A stretch of 64,000 bases of DNA from Leucobacter sp. UCMA 4100 (GTDB lineage Bacteria; Actinomycetota; Actinomycetes; Actinomycetales; Microbacteriaceae), in the NCBI RefSeq assembly GCF_027853335.1, contig NZ_JAFEUS010000002.1, positions 1,658,514-1,722,513 on the forward strand, written 5' to 3'. The translations under genes and the position numbers were made by a program. Below, piece by piece: positions 25,574 through 32,765 of the stretch (the first letter of the stretch is position 1; the number at the start of each line of letters is the position of its first letter). A model generated the notes under the pieces. The model was not told the DNA's origin and ran no database searches. It saw only the letters and a program-made list of their open reading frames with translations.

Positions 25574-27280
25574 ATGAGTGAAACCGCACGAGCGCAGACA
25601 GCTATTGACGCGATTGCAGAGCAGTGGGTTGAAACCCTCGTCGAGCACGACCCGACGACCGGCACCTACATCGGTCGCTGGGAGGCCGATGCCTTTCTGC
25701 CTGACTATTCACCCGAGGGTGCCGCAGCGTTTCTTGACGCACAGCGCGAAACCCTCTCGGCGCTCAGAGCTGAGCAGCCGGTAGACGCGGTCGATCGCGT
25801 CACGAAGGCCGACCTCAGCGCTGAGCTTGAACTCTCAATCGCCGAGGGCGAGGCGGGCGAACACCTGCGCGACCTCAACGTGATTGAGTCGCCGTCGCAG
25901 GGCATTCGCGACATCTTCGACCTCATGGCCACCGAAACCCCAGAGCAGTGGGAAGCGGTTCGTGAGCGTCTCCGGTCGATTCCCGAGGCGCTCGCCGGCT
26001 ACCAGGAGACGCTGCGCGAGGGCGTGCGGCAGGAGCAGGTCGCTGCGATCCGCCAGGTGACCGAGGTTGCCGCCCAGGCCCACCGCACCGCGGGAACAGG
26101 GCTCGAGGCGGGCGAGGGCTTCTTCGCGCAGTTCGTGACGAAGCAGCCAAAGGGGCTCGCTGACGACCTGCAGGTCGAGCTCGGCGAGGCCGCCTGCGCC
26201 GCATCGGCCGCCTACATGCAGTTCGCCGAGTTTCTCGAGACCGAGATCGCGCCGAAAGCGCCGAGCGAAGACGCCTTCGGGCGGGAACGCTACGAGCGTG
26301 CCTCAGAGAGCTTCCTGGGCGCCCGCGTCGATCTCGACGAGACCTACGAGTGGGGCATCGAAGAACTCGCCCGCATGCGCGACGAGCAGGAGCGGATCGC
26401 CGCCGAGATTCTCGGAACGAGCGTGCACCCCGGCATCGTGCAGGAGGCCATCGCGCACCTCGAACAGGACGCTCAGCGCAAGCTGCACGGCACCGATGCC
26501 CTCAAGGCGTGGATGCAAGAGACGAGCGACCGCGCCGTGCGCGAGCTCGGCGAGACCCAGTTCGACATTCCCGAAGAGATTCGCACCCTCGAGTGCATGA
26601 TCGCGCCCACGCAAGAGGGCGGCATCTACTACACCGGCCCGAGCGACGATTTCTCGCGGCCGGGCCGTATGTGGTGGTCGGTTCCGCAGGGCGTCACCGA
26701 GTTTGATACCTGGCGCGAACTCACGACCGTGTACCACGAGGGCGTTCCCGGACACCACCTGCAGATCGGTCAGGCCGTCGTCAACCGCGGCACCCTGAAC
26801 GAGTGGCGCCGCCAGCTCGCGGGCACCTCAGGCCACGCCGAGGGCTGGGCGCTCTACGCCGAGCGCCTCATGGAAGAGCTCGGCTACCTTGACGATCCCG
26901 CCGACCGCTTCGGCATGCTCGACGGCCAGCGCATGCGTGCGGCCCGCGTCGTGCTCGACATCGGCGTGCACCTCGGCAAGCAGCGCCCCGAGGGCGGCGG
27001 AGTGTGGGATGGCGATTACGCCTTCTCGTTCATGCGCGACAACGTCAACATGAACGACGGTTTCGTGCGCTTCGAAGTGCTGCGCTACCTCGGCTGGGGC
27101 GGCCAGGCCCCGTCATACAAGGTCGGCCAGCGCATCTGGGAAGAGCTGCGTGACGAGGCCCGCACTCGTGCCGAACGTTCGGGCCGCGACTTCGACGTGC
27201 GCGACTTCCACCGCGACGCGCTCGCCCTCGGCGGCGTGCGCCTCGACACCTTGCAGCAGGCACTTCGCGGGGAGCTCTAG
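25574..27280 (+). CDS. DUF885 family protein, probable metal-dependent peptidase
   Basis: This 568-residue protein is a full-length DUF885 member. The signature is YHEGVPGHHLQIG (H388-E389 with H394-H395), a variant of a zinc peptidase HExxH-like core, followed by SGHAEGWALYAERLMEELG, which would add E423 as a third ligand. The ending RDFDVRDFHRDALALGGVRL is typical of the family, in which the last residues pack in the active site. No signal peptide is present. Relatives are described as carboxypeptidase-like or dipeptide-acting, but the activity here is inferred. It overlaps in regulation with the SEC-C protein, whose start is 2 bases after the stop. Confidence 0.87.
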   Translation: MSETARAQTAIDAIAEQWVETLVEHDPTTGTYIGRWEADAFLPDYSPEGAAAFLDAQRETLSALRAEQPVDAVDRVTKADLSAELELSIAEGEAGEHLRDLNVIESPSQGIRDIFDLMATETPEQWEAVRERLRSIPEALAGYQETLREGVRQEQVAAIRQVTEVAAQAHRTAGTGLEAGEGFFAQFVTKQPKGLADDLQVELGEAACAASAAYMQFAEFLETEIAPKAPSEDAFGRERYERASESFLGARVDLDETYEWGIEELARMRDEQERIAAEILGTSVHPGIVQEAIAHLEQDAQRKLHGTDALKAWMQETSDRAVRELGETQFDIPEEIRTLECMIAPTQEGGIYYTGPSDDFSRPGRMWWSVPQGVTEFDTWRELTTVYHEGVPGHHLQIGQAVVNRGTLNEWRRQLAGTSGHAEGWALYAERLMEELGYLDDPADRFGMLDGQRMRAARVVLDIGVHLGKQRPEGGGVWDGDYAFSFMRDNVNMNDGFVRFEVLRYLGWGGQAPSYKVGQRIWEELRDEARTRAERSGRDFDVRDFHRDALALGGVRLDTLQQALRGEL

Positions 27281-27282
27281 CG

Positions 27283-27705
27283 GTGACCCGGTGCCCCTGC
27301 GGCAGCGGATCACCCTACAGCTCGTGCTGCGAACCCATTCACGGCGGATCGCCCGCTCCCACCGCCGAGCGCCTGATGCGCTCGCGCTATAGCGCCTTCA
27401 CGCTCGGCCTCGTCGACTACCTGCGCCATTCGTGGCACCCGGACACGGTGCCCGCCGACTTCGGCGCCGATGACGTGCGCCTCGAGGAGGGCTACCGCTG
27501 GGTGCGTCTCGCGGTCGAGCAGACCGAGGCTGGCGGCCCCTTCGACACCGAGGGCTACGTGACCTTCACCGCGATCGCTCGGGGCCCCGAGGGCCGCATC
27601 GCGCAGCGCGAGCGCAGCCGCTTCGTGCGCCTGCCGGCGGCGGCTGCCGGTGGCCTCACCGCGCGCCGCTGGGTCTACCTCGACGGGCAACCGCTCGAGG
27701 CGTGA
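27283..27705 (+). CDS. SEC-C motif YchJ/UPF0225 family protein
   Basis: This 140-residue protein begins with the zinc-binding SEC-C motif (CPCGSGSPYSSCC, residues 4-16) and continues with a YchJ-like domain: LMRSRYSAFTLGLVDYLRHS, WHPDT and a beta-rich part ending RRWVYLDGQPLEA. SEC-C motifs bind zinc and often mediate protein contacts. Members of this family have no proven role. GTG at 27283 uses the GGGGAG located inside the end of the DUF885 gene, so the two are translationally linked. Confidence 0.88.
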   Translation: MTRCPCGSGSPYSSCCEPIHGGSPAPTAERLMRSRYSAFTLGLVDYLRHSWHPDTVPADFGADDVRLEEGYRWVRLAVEQTEAGGPFDTEGYVTFTAIARGPEGRIAQRERSRFVRLPAAAAGGLTARRWVYLDGQPLEA

Positions 27706-27863
27706 CGCGCGGCTCCGGCGCGTGCGGCTCGGGCTCCGGTTCGGGATTTGCGTCGCTGCCGCCGTGAGCGCGTGGTTTCTGCGGTTTTCGTGTCCGTTTC
27801 GGCGTATTTTGCGGCATTCTGCTGATTTCTGCGCAGACTCGGTCGCCTTGTTTGCCTTTTCTC

Positions 27864-27925
27864 GATCTACTTGACGAAAAGCAGGGTGTAGACGCGCAAA
27901 CACCCTGCTTTTCGTCAAGTAGATC
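27864..27925. repeat. Perfect 26-bp inverted repeat
   Basis: The arms 27864-27889 and 27900-27925 match exactly over 26 bases around a 10-base spacer. The arms begin GATCTACTTGACGAAAAG on the left. It lies in a 313-base non-coding stretch (27706-28018) between convergent genes. The rest of that stretch is a Gly/Ser-like GC-rich tail after the YchJ gene and a T-richer part (27770-27860) with no gene. It could act as a bidirectional terminator, though no U-run follows, or be a dispersed palindromic element. Confidence 0.85.
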
Positions 27926-28018
27926 CGTTTGGCGCAAGCACCGGCGGCTCGGCCGCGAGCTAGGTGCCCGAGCGTCGAGCCGCGCCGCGAGCCGAGCGCC
28001 GCCGCACCGCCCGCACCC

Positions 28019-29890
28019 CTACCGCTCGCGGAAGACCCCCGCCAGGTGCCGGGCGAGCGCCTCGCGGTCGGCGAACGAGAAGACTCCCGCGACGTAGTGG
28101 TCGGGGCGCACGAGCACGACGGCGCCCGAGCGGCTGATGCCGCGTTCGGCGAAGATGTCGATGTGGGGCGCGGTGGCGTAGACCTTCTCGTAGTCGCGCA
28201 CCTTGAAGGGGCCGCTCTCGGGAAAGAAGATGGGGTGCACGCGCGAGTGGTCGATCGCGTGGGCATCTTGCTGGTAGACGGCCTTGACGTCGAAGACCGA
28301 GTCGAGGTCGGTGCCTTCGGGGGTGAAGCGGCGCACGGGAGAGGCCGGGTCTGAGTGCAGCCACTCTGCCCAGTCGTTCATGGCGCTCGCGTCGGCGTCG
28401 GCGAAAGCGTAGATGCGGTAGCGGCCGTCGGCGCGGTGGTGGTGTCCGAGGTGCATGGTGACCGCGTCGCAGACGCGCACGGTCTCGACCGACTTGAAGC
28501 GCTTGCCGATCGTGAAGCCGGTGGCGAGGTGCTGCTGCTCCCCGGCGTCGGTGACGAGCGAGGGGGTGTAGTGGGTCATGAAGCCGGCGGGAAACTCTGC
28601 CGTTTGCACGTAGAAGTCTTCGAGCTCTGAGGGTGAGGCGAACTCCTCGGGCTTCTTAGCCATGAGGGTCGACCACTCTTTGTCGAAGTCGATGAGGTTC
28701 TTGGCGATGACCTGGCGCTCGTCAGAGTAGCTGCCGAGCAGGGCCTCGGGGCTGCGACCCTCGAGCACGTAGCCGAGCTTCCACGCGAGATTCCAACCGT
28801 CTTGCATCGAGACGTTCATGCCCTGACCGGCTTTGGCGCTGTGGGTGTGGCAGGCGTCGCCGAGCAGGAAGACGCGCGGGGTGCCGTCGGGCGAGGTGGC
28901 CGCGTCGTCGAAGCGGTCGGTGAGGCGGTGGGCTACCTCGTACACGCTGTTCCACGCGACGTTCTTGACGTCGAGCCGGTAGGGGCGCATGATCGCGTTG
29001 GCGCGGTCGATGATCTCTTCGAGCGGGGTGTTTCGCACCTGGCCGCCATCGTTCTCGTCGACCTCGCCGAGGTCAACGTACATGCGGAAGAGGTGGTTGC
29101 CCTCGCGCGGAATGTGCAGAATGTTGCCGCCGTCGTGCGATTGGATCGCGCACTTCTTGCGAATGTCGGGAAAGTCGGTCGTCGCGAGCACATCCATGAC
29201 GCCCCACGCGTGAAACGACTGGTCGCCCTGCAGGCTGCCGCCGATCGCGTGGCGAACTCCCGATCGCGCCCCGTCGGCGCCGACGACGTATCGGGCGCGA
29301 ACGATCCGCTCGGTGCCTGTGCTTGGGCCTGCGGTGATGCGCAGGCGAACGGCGACGGGGTAGTCGTGGGCGGGGTCGATCTCGAGGTCGACGAATTCGA
29401 AGCCGTAGTCGACCTCGATGCGGCCCGGTGAGTGCTTCGCGTAGTCGGCGAAGTAGTCGATCACGCGGGCCTGGTTGACGATGAGGTGCGGAAACTCTGA
29501 GATGCCCGTTGGGTCGTCGGGCGTGATTGCGGTGCGTACGATGTTTTCGGGGCGCTCTGGATCTGGCTTCCAGAACGCCATCTCGGTGATGCGGTAGGCC
29601 TCTTGAATGATCTGCGGGGCGAAGCCGAACGCTTGGAAGGTTTCGACGCTGCGCGCCTGAATGCCGTCGGCCTGGCCGATCGCGAGGCGTTCGGGTCTGC
29701 GCTCGATGATGCGGGTGTTCACGTCGGGAAACTGGGCGAGTTGGGCTGCGGTGATGATGCCGGCTGGGCCCGATCCGACGATCAACACGTCCATCGTGTC
29801 TGGCAGTTCGGGCGAGCGGTCGAGGCCGAGGCCCGCGGCTGGTTCGATGCGGGGGTCGGTTGACACGTATCCGTGGTGATGGAACTGCAC
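28019..29890 (-). CDS. FAD-dependent phenol 2-monooxygenase-type aromatic hydroxylase
   Basis: This 623-residue flavoprotein is of the phenol hydroxylase / 3-hydroxybenzoate 4-monooxygenase (MobA) kind. It has the FAD dinucleotide motif (LIVGSGPAGIITAAQL, near residue 36), the DG motif (VVGADGARSGVRHAIGG) and the GD motif (VFLLGDACHTHSAKAGQGMN). A C-terminal thioredoxin-like dimerisation domain ends the protein. It would use NAD(P)H and O2 to hydroxylate a phenolic ring in the cytoplasm. In this setting it could make homoprotocatechuate from a hydroxyphenylacetate, but a benzoate-type substrate is equally compatible. GTG at 29890 has GAGGAG 7 bases before it. It diverges from an IclR gene, with a candidate operator between. 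Confidence 0.9.
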   Translation of the reverse strand: MQFHHHGYVSTDPRIEPAAGLGLDRSPELPDTMDVLIVGSGPAGIITAAQLAQFPDVNTRIIERRPERLAIGQADGIQARSVETFQAFGFAPQIIQEAYRITEMAFWKPDPERPENIVRTAITPDDPTGISEFPHLIVNQARVIDYFADYAKHSPGRIEVDYGFEFVDLEIDPAHDYPVAVRLRITAGPSTGTERIVRARYVVGADGARSGVRHAIGGSLQGDQSFHAWGVMDVLATTDFPDIRKKCAIQSHDGGNILHIPREGNHLFRMYVDLGEVDENDGGQVRNTPLEEIIDRANAIMRPYRLDVKNVAWNSVYEVAHRLTDRFDDAATSPDGTPRVFLLGDACHTHSAKAGQGMNVSMQDGWNLAWKLGYVLEGRSPEALLGSYSDERQVIAKNLIDFDKEWSTLMAKKPEEFASPSELEDFYVQTAEFPAGFMTHYTPSLVTDAGEQQHLATGFTIGKRFKSVETVRVCDAVTMHLGHHHRADGRYRIYAFADADASAMNDWAEWLHSDPASPVRRFTPEGTDLDSVFDVKAVYQQDAHAIDHSRVHPIFFPESGPFKVRDYEKVYATAPHIDIFAERGISRSGAVVLVRPDHYVAGVFSFADREALARHLAGVFRER

Positions 29891-29927
29891 AGCAAGTCTC
29901 CTCGATGAGTTGCAATGGAACCTAAGG

Positions 29928-29942
29928 GTTCAATAGTTGAAC
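29928..29942. promoter_or_regulatory. Candidate IclR operator GTTCAA-TAG-TTGAAC
   Basis: Exact 6-base arms with a 3-base centre lie 38 bases upstream of the monooxygenase start, inside the 133-base space shared with the divergent IclR gene. GAACC-TAAG-GGTTC at 29919-29932 partly overlaps it. On the minus strand TACGAT (29967-29972) may be a -10 for the monooxygenase, placing the palindrome just downstream of the start point, where a bound repressor would block transcription. Confidence 0.5.
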
Positions 29943-30023
29943 GACGGTTTCTAATACCGCACGTAATCGTATATTAAACCCGGTTTCGCGCAACTGTCAA
30001 TCGTTTGCGCGACAATAGACACC

Positions 30024-30743
30024 ATGGCACACACACGAAGCGCAGCCAATGCCCCCGTTGGCTCGCAAACGCTCTCTCGCGGCCTCACCGCGCTTGAGAT
30101 TCTCGCGGCGCACGACAGGCCGATGAGCCTCAACGAACTCGCCGAGGCCCTCGAGGTGCACCGCTCGAATGCCTACCGGGTGCTTCGCACGCTCGAAGAG
30201 CATCGCCTGGTGCTGCGCGACGGTGAGGGTCTCATTCGGCTCGGCCCGAGGCTCACGGTGCTCGCGCGGGGTGTCGCCCCGGGACTCAGCACCGCCGCGG
30301 CGAAGCCCGTGGCCGACCTCGCGAACGCAGCCGGCATGACGGCCTTCTTGACCGTGCTCGACGAGGCCGATGTCATCACGATTCACAGCGCCGAGCCGAC
30401 CAACGTCGACGTCGCGGTCGCGAGGCGCCCTGGCACGAGGCACTCGATTCTCGTCGGCGCCCCGGGTCACGCGCTCGAGGCACTGCTCACCCGCGAACGC
30501 CGCCTCGAACTGCTCGGCACCGAAACGCTCAGCGAGCAGGCTCAGCTCGCCACGGCCCGGGGCTATGCGGTGAGCGAGAGCGAGGTCATGGGCGGGGTTT
30601 CGGCGATCGCGGTTCCCGTGCACATCGCCGGTGAGCCGCCGGCGGCGCTTGCCCTCGCGCACTTCGCGCCGATCCGCGAATCTGAGGCGCTCGCAGGGCA
30701 GCTGCTGCTCGCGGCATCGCGCATCACCCAGAGCTACCACTAG
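30024..30743 (+). CDS. IclR family transcriptional regulator
   Basis: This 239-residue regulator has an N-terminal winged helix-turn-helix (SRGLTALEILAAHDRPMSLN, then ALEVHRSNAYRVLRTLEEH) and the IclR effector domain (GMTAFLTVLDEADVITIHS ... GGVSAIAVPVHIAGEPPAAL). The effector domain is somewhat shorter than in typical 250-270 residue members. No Shine-Dalgarno is seen. GACAAT at 30011-30016 stands 7 bases before ATG, so the mRNA may be leaderless. It diverges from the monooxygenase gene and precedes the ThDP enzyme gene, and most likely controls one or both in response to an aromatic acid. Confidence 0.9.
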   Translation: MAHTRSAANAPVGSQTLSRGLTALEILAAHDRPMSLNELAEALEVHRSNAYRVLRTLEEHRLVLRDGEGLIRLGPRLTVLARGVAPGLSTAAAKPVADLANAAGMTAFLTVLDEADVITIHSAEPTNVDVAVARRPGTRHSILVGAPGHALEALLTRERRLELLGTETLSEQAQLATARGYAVSESEVMGGVSAIAVPVHIAGEPPAALALAHFAPIRESEALAGQLLLAASRITQSYH

Positions 30744-30927
30744 GGGCGCACTACCGTTTTTGAGACTCGAGGCCCTACGATAAGAGGGTCCGGTCTGATG
30801 GATGCGCGCTCAGCGCTCACCCGCAGCTCGTTATCCCAGCAAGGTGTTCGAAAAAGGGGCACTGCCACTCCGCAGGCGGAGTTTAGACATACACAGCGTA
30901 ATTTCGTTTCGTTCGAAAGGATCTGTG

Positions 30928-32604
30928 ATGTCAGAGCAGACACTCACCCCACCCCAAACCCCCTTTATTCGTGATCTCGCGGCGGGCCTCGCGGCGCATA
31001 CCGAGCAGGTGTTCGGCCTCATGGGCAACGGCAACGCCCACCTCATTGACGCGCTTCGCGACCTCGGCCTCGCCTTCACCCCGGTGCGCCACGAGGCCGC
31101 GACGGTCGCCTCTGCCGACGCCTACGCGAGGGTCTCTGGTAAGCTCGCGGTCGCGACGACGACCTACGGTGCGGGGTTCACGAACACGCTCACCGCGCTC
31201 GCCGAGGCGGCGCAGGCCCGGGTGCCCGTGCTCGTCGTTGTTGGCGACGAACCGGTTGCGGGCAAGCGGCCGTGGGACGTTGATGCGGCAATGCTGTCGC
31301 GTGCGGTTGGTGCCGAGCACGTTGTTCTCTCGGCGGATCGGGTCGCCGACGAGGTGCGCGAGAGCGTAGCCCTCGCCCTCGAGAAGCGCCTGCCCGTCGT
31401 GCTCGCGATGCCCTACGATCTCGTCTCGGTTCCGGTTGCGGCGCGCGAGAACCTCGCGACCGGCGACGTGACCGACGTCGCGAGTGTGGCTCGGCTGCTC
31501 GCGACAGCGAAGCGGCCCGTGGTGCTCGCGGGCAGGGGAGCGGTGCTCGCCGGCGCCGAGCGGCAGCTTGCAGAGCTCGTTGCGCTGACCGGCGCGGCGA
31601 CCGCCTCGACCGCGCTCGCCAGGGGCATTCACGACCCCGCGGCCGATCTCGGGGTGACGGGTGGCTTCGGCCAGGAGGCCGCGATGGCGACGCTCGAGAC
31701 CGCTGACGTGGTCGTGGCGGTCGGGGCGAGCCTCAACCAGTTCACGATGCGCTTTGGCGACGCGCTCGGCGAGGGGGCGCAGCTCATTCGCATCGACGCA
31801 GAGCGGGTTCAGGCTCCCCGCACGAACCATCGGGTGAGCCAGCACCTGTTGCTCGGCGACGCCCGCGAGCTGCTCGAGGCCCTGAACGGTGAGCTGCGCG
31901 AGGCGAACGCGACGCCCGCCTCGTTCGGCGCTGAGGTCGCCCGCGGGGTCGCGTCGGGTGAGCTCAGTGAGCGCGAGACCGGCCCCGAGAGTGGGGTGTG
32001 TGAAGACGGCAGGCTCGATCCGCGTGCGGTCGCCTCGCGCATCGCAGCCCTGTTGCCGGAGGATGCGCACATCACGCAAGACGGCGGCCACTTCATCGCG
32101 TGGGCCAACATGTTCTTACCGGTCGCGAAGCCCGAGCACATGACCATGGTGGGCACGGCGTACCAGACGATCGGCCTTGGTTTTGGGACGGTCGCGGGCG
32201 TTGCCGCGGCGGCTCCCGGACGCACGATCGTGCTCTCGACGGGTGATGGCGGCGGGCTTATGGCGCTCGCCGATTTCGAGACCGCGATCCGCACGGCGCA
32301 AAGCCTCGTGGTCGTGTGTTTTAACGATGCCGCCTACGGTGCCGAGGTGCACCTGTACGGCGTGATGGGGCTGAGGCAGGAGCCCATGCTCATTCCCGAT
32401 GTTGACTTTGCGGCGCTTGGTGAGGCCTTCGGGGCCGAGGGCGTGCGCGTTGAGACGCTCGCTGATCTCGACGCGCTTGAGCGGTGGCGTGAGGCGGGGG
32501 CTCGCGGGGCGATCGTGCTCGACTGCCGGGTGTCGCGCAGCGTCGTTGCGCCGTACCAGCGAGAGGTGCAGCGTGTGAACGGGGTTGCTGTTTCGGCCAC
32601 GTGA
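30928..32604 (+). CDS. Thiamine diphosphate-dependent decarboxylase-like enzyme
   Basis: This 558-residue protein has the three-domain layout of acetolactate synthase / benzoylformate decarboxylase enzymes. The activating Glu is E56 in VRHEAATVASADAYAR, the central domain has a Rossmann-like VVLAGRGAVLAGAE, and the ThDP motif starts at GDGG (439-442) and ends with CFNDAAYG. Its second-domain FAD-binding features look weak, which favours a decarboxylase over a carboligase. ATG at 30928 follows AAAGGAT. The frame upstream to 30802 is promoter region. Substrates such as benzoylformate, phenylpyruvate or 4-hydroxyphenylpyruvate would suit the aromatic genes around it, but the sequence does not decide. 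Confidence 0.85.
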   Translation: MSEQTLTPPQTPFIRDLAAGLAAHTEQVFGLMGNGNAHLIDALRDLGLAFTPVRHEAATVASADAYARVSGKLAVATTTYGAGFTNTLTALAEAAQARVPVLVVVGDEPVAGKRPWDVDAAMLSRAVGAEHVVLSADRVADEVRESVALALEKRLPVVLAMPYDLVSVPVAARENLATGDVTDVASVARLLATAKRPVVLAGRGAVLAGAERQLAELVALTGAATASTALARGIHDPAADLGVTGGFGQEAAMATLETADVVVAVGASLNQFTMRFGDALGEGAQLIRIDAERVQAPRTNHRVSQHLLLGDARELLEALNGELREANATPASFGAEVARGVASGELSERETGPESGVCEDGRLDPRAVASRIAALLPEDAHITQDGGHFIAWANMFLPVAKPEHMTMVGTAYQTIGLGFGTVAGVAAAAPGRTIVLSTGDGGGLMALADFETAIRTAQSLVVVCFNDAAYGAEVHLYGVMGLRQEPMLIPDVDFAALGEAFGAEGVRVETLADLDALERWREAGARGAIVLDCRVSRSVVAPYQREVQRVNGVAVSAT

Positions 32605-32727
32605 TGCGCCAGCGCCCGGCGCCCCGCTCGCGAGGGTTCGTGGTCATATGACCGAGGCGGATCGTTGCGGCGGGGCGCTTTTGTCTTCGCCGCAAGAAAC
32701 CTCTTCCATTTCGAATATCAAATCATA

Positions 32728-32733
32728 TATAAT
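32728..32733 (+). promoter_or_regulatory. Consensus -10 hexamer before the hpa operon
   Basis: TATAAT lies 32 bases upstream of the fumarylacetoacetase-RraA fusion start, in an AT-rich patch (32712-32745) that stands out from the GC-rich surroundings. AGAGGAGA near 32749 is the ribosome site. A near-palindromic stretch (ATCATATATAAT) overlaps the hexamer and may bind the GntR regulator encoded next in the operon. No clear -35 is seen. Confidence 0.55.
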
Positions 32734-32765
32734 CTTGAGTATCACCGAGAGGAGACACTGCAGTC

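Noticed and set aside
32721-32729. TATATGATT on the minus strand as an operator for the hpa operon
   Set aside because: It overlaps a plus-strand consensus TATAAT, which explains the AT-rich patch; kept only as part of the motif comparison.
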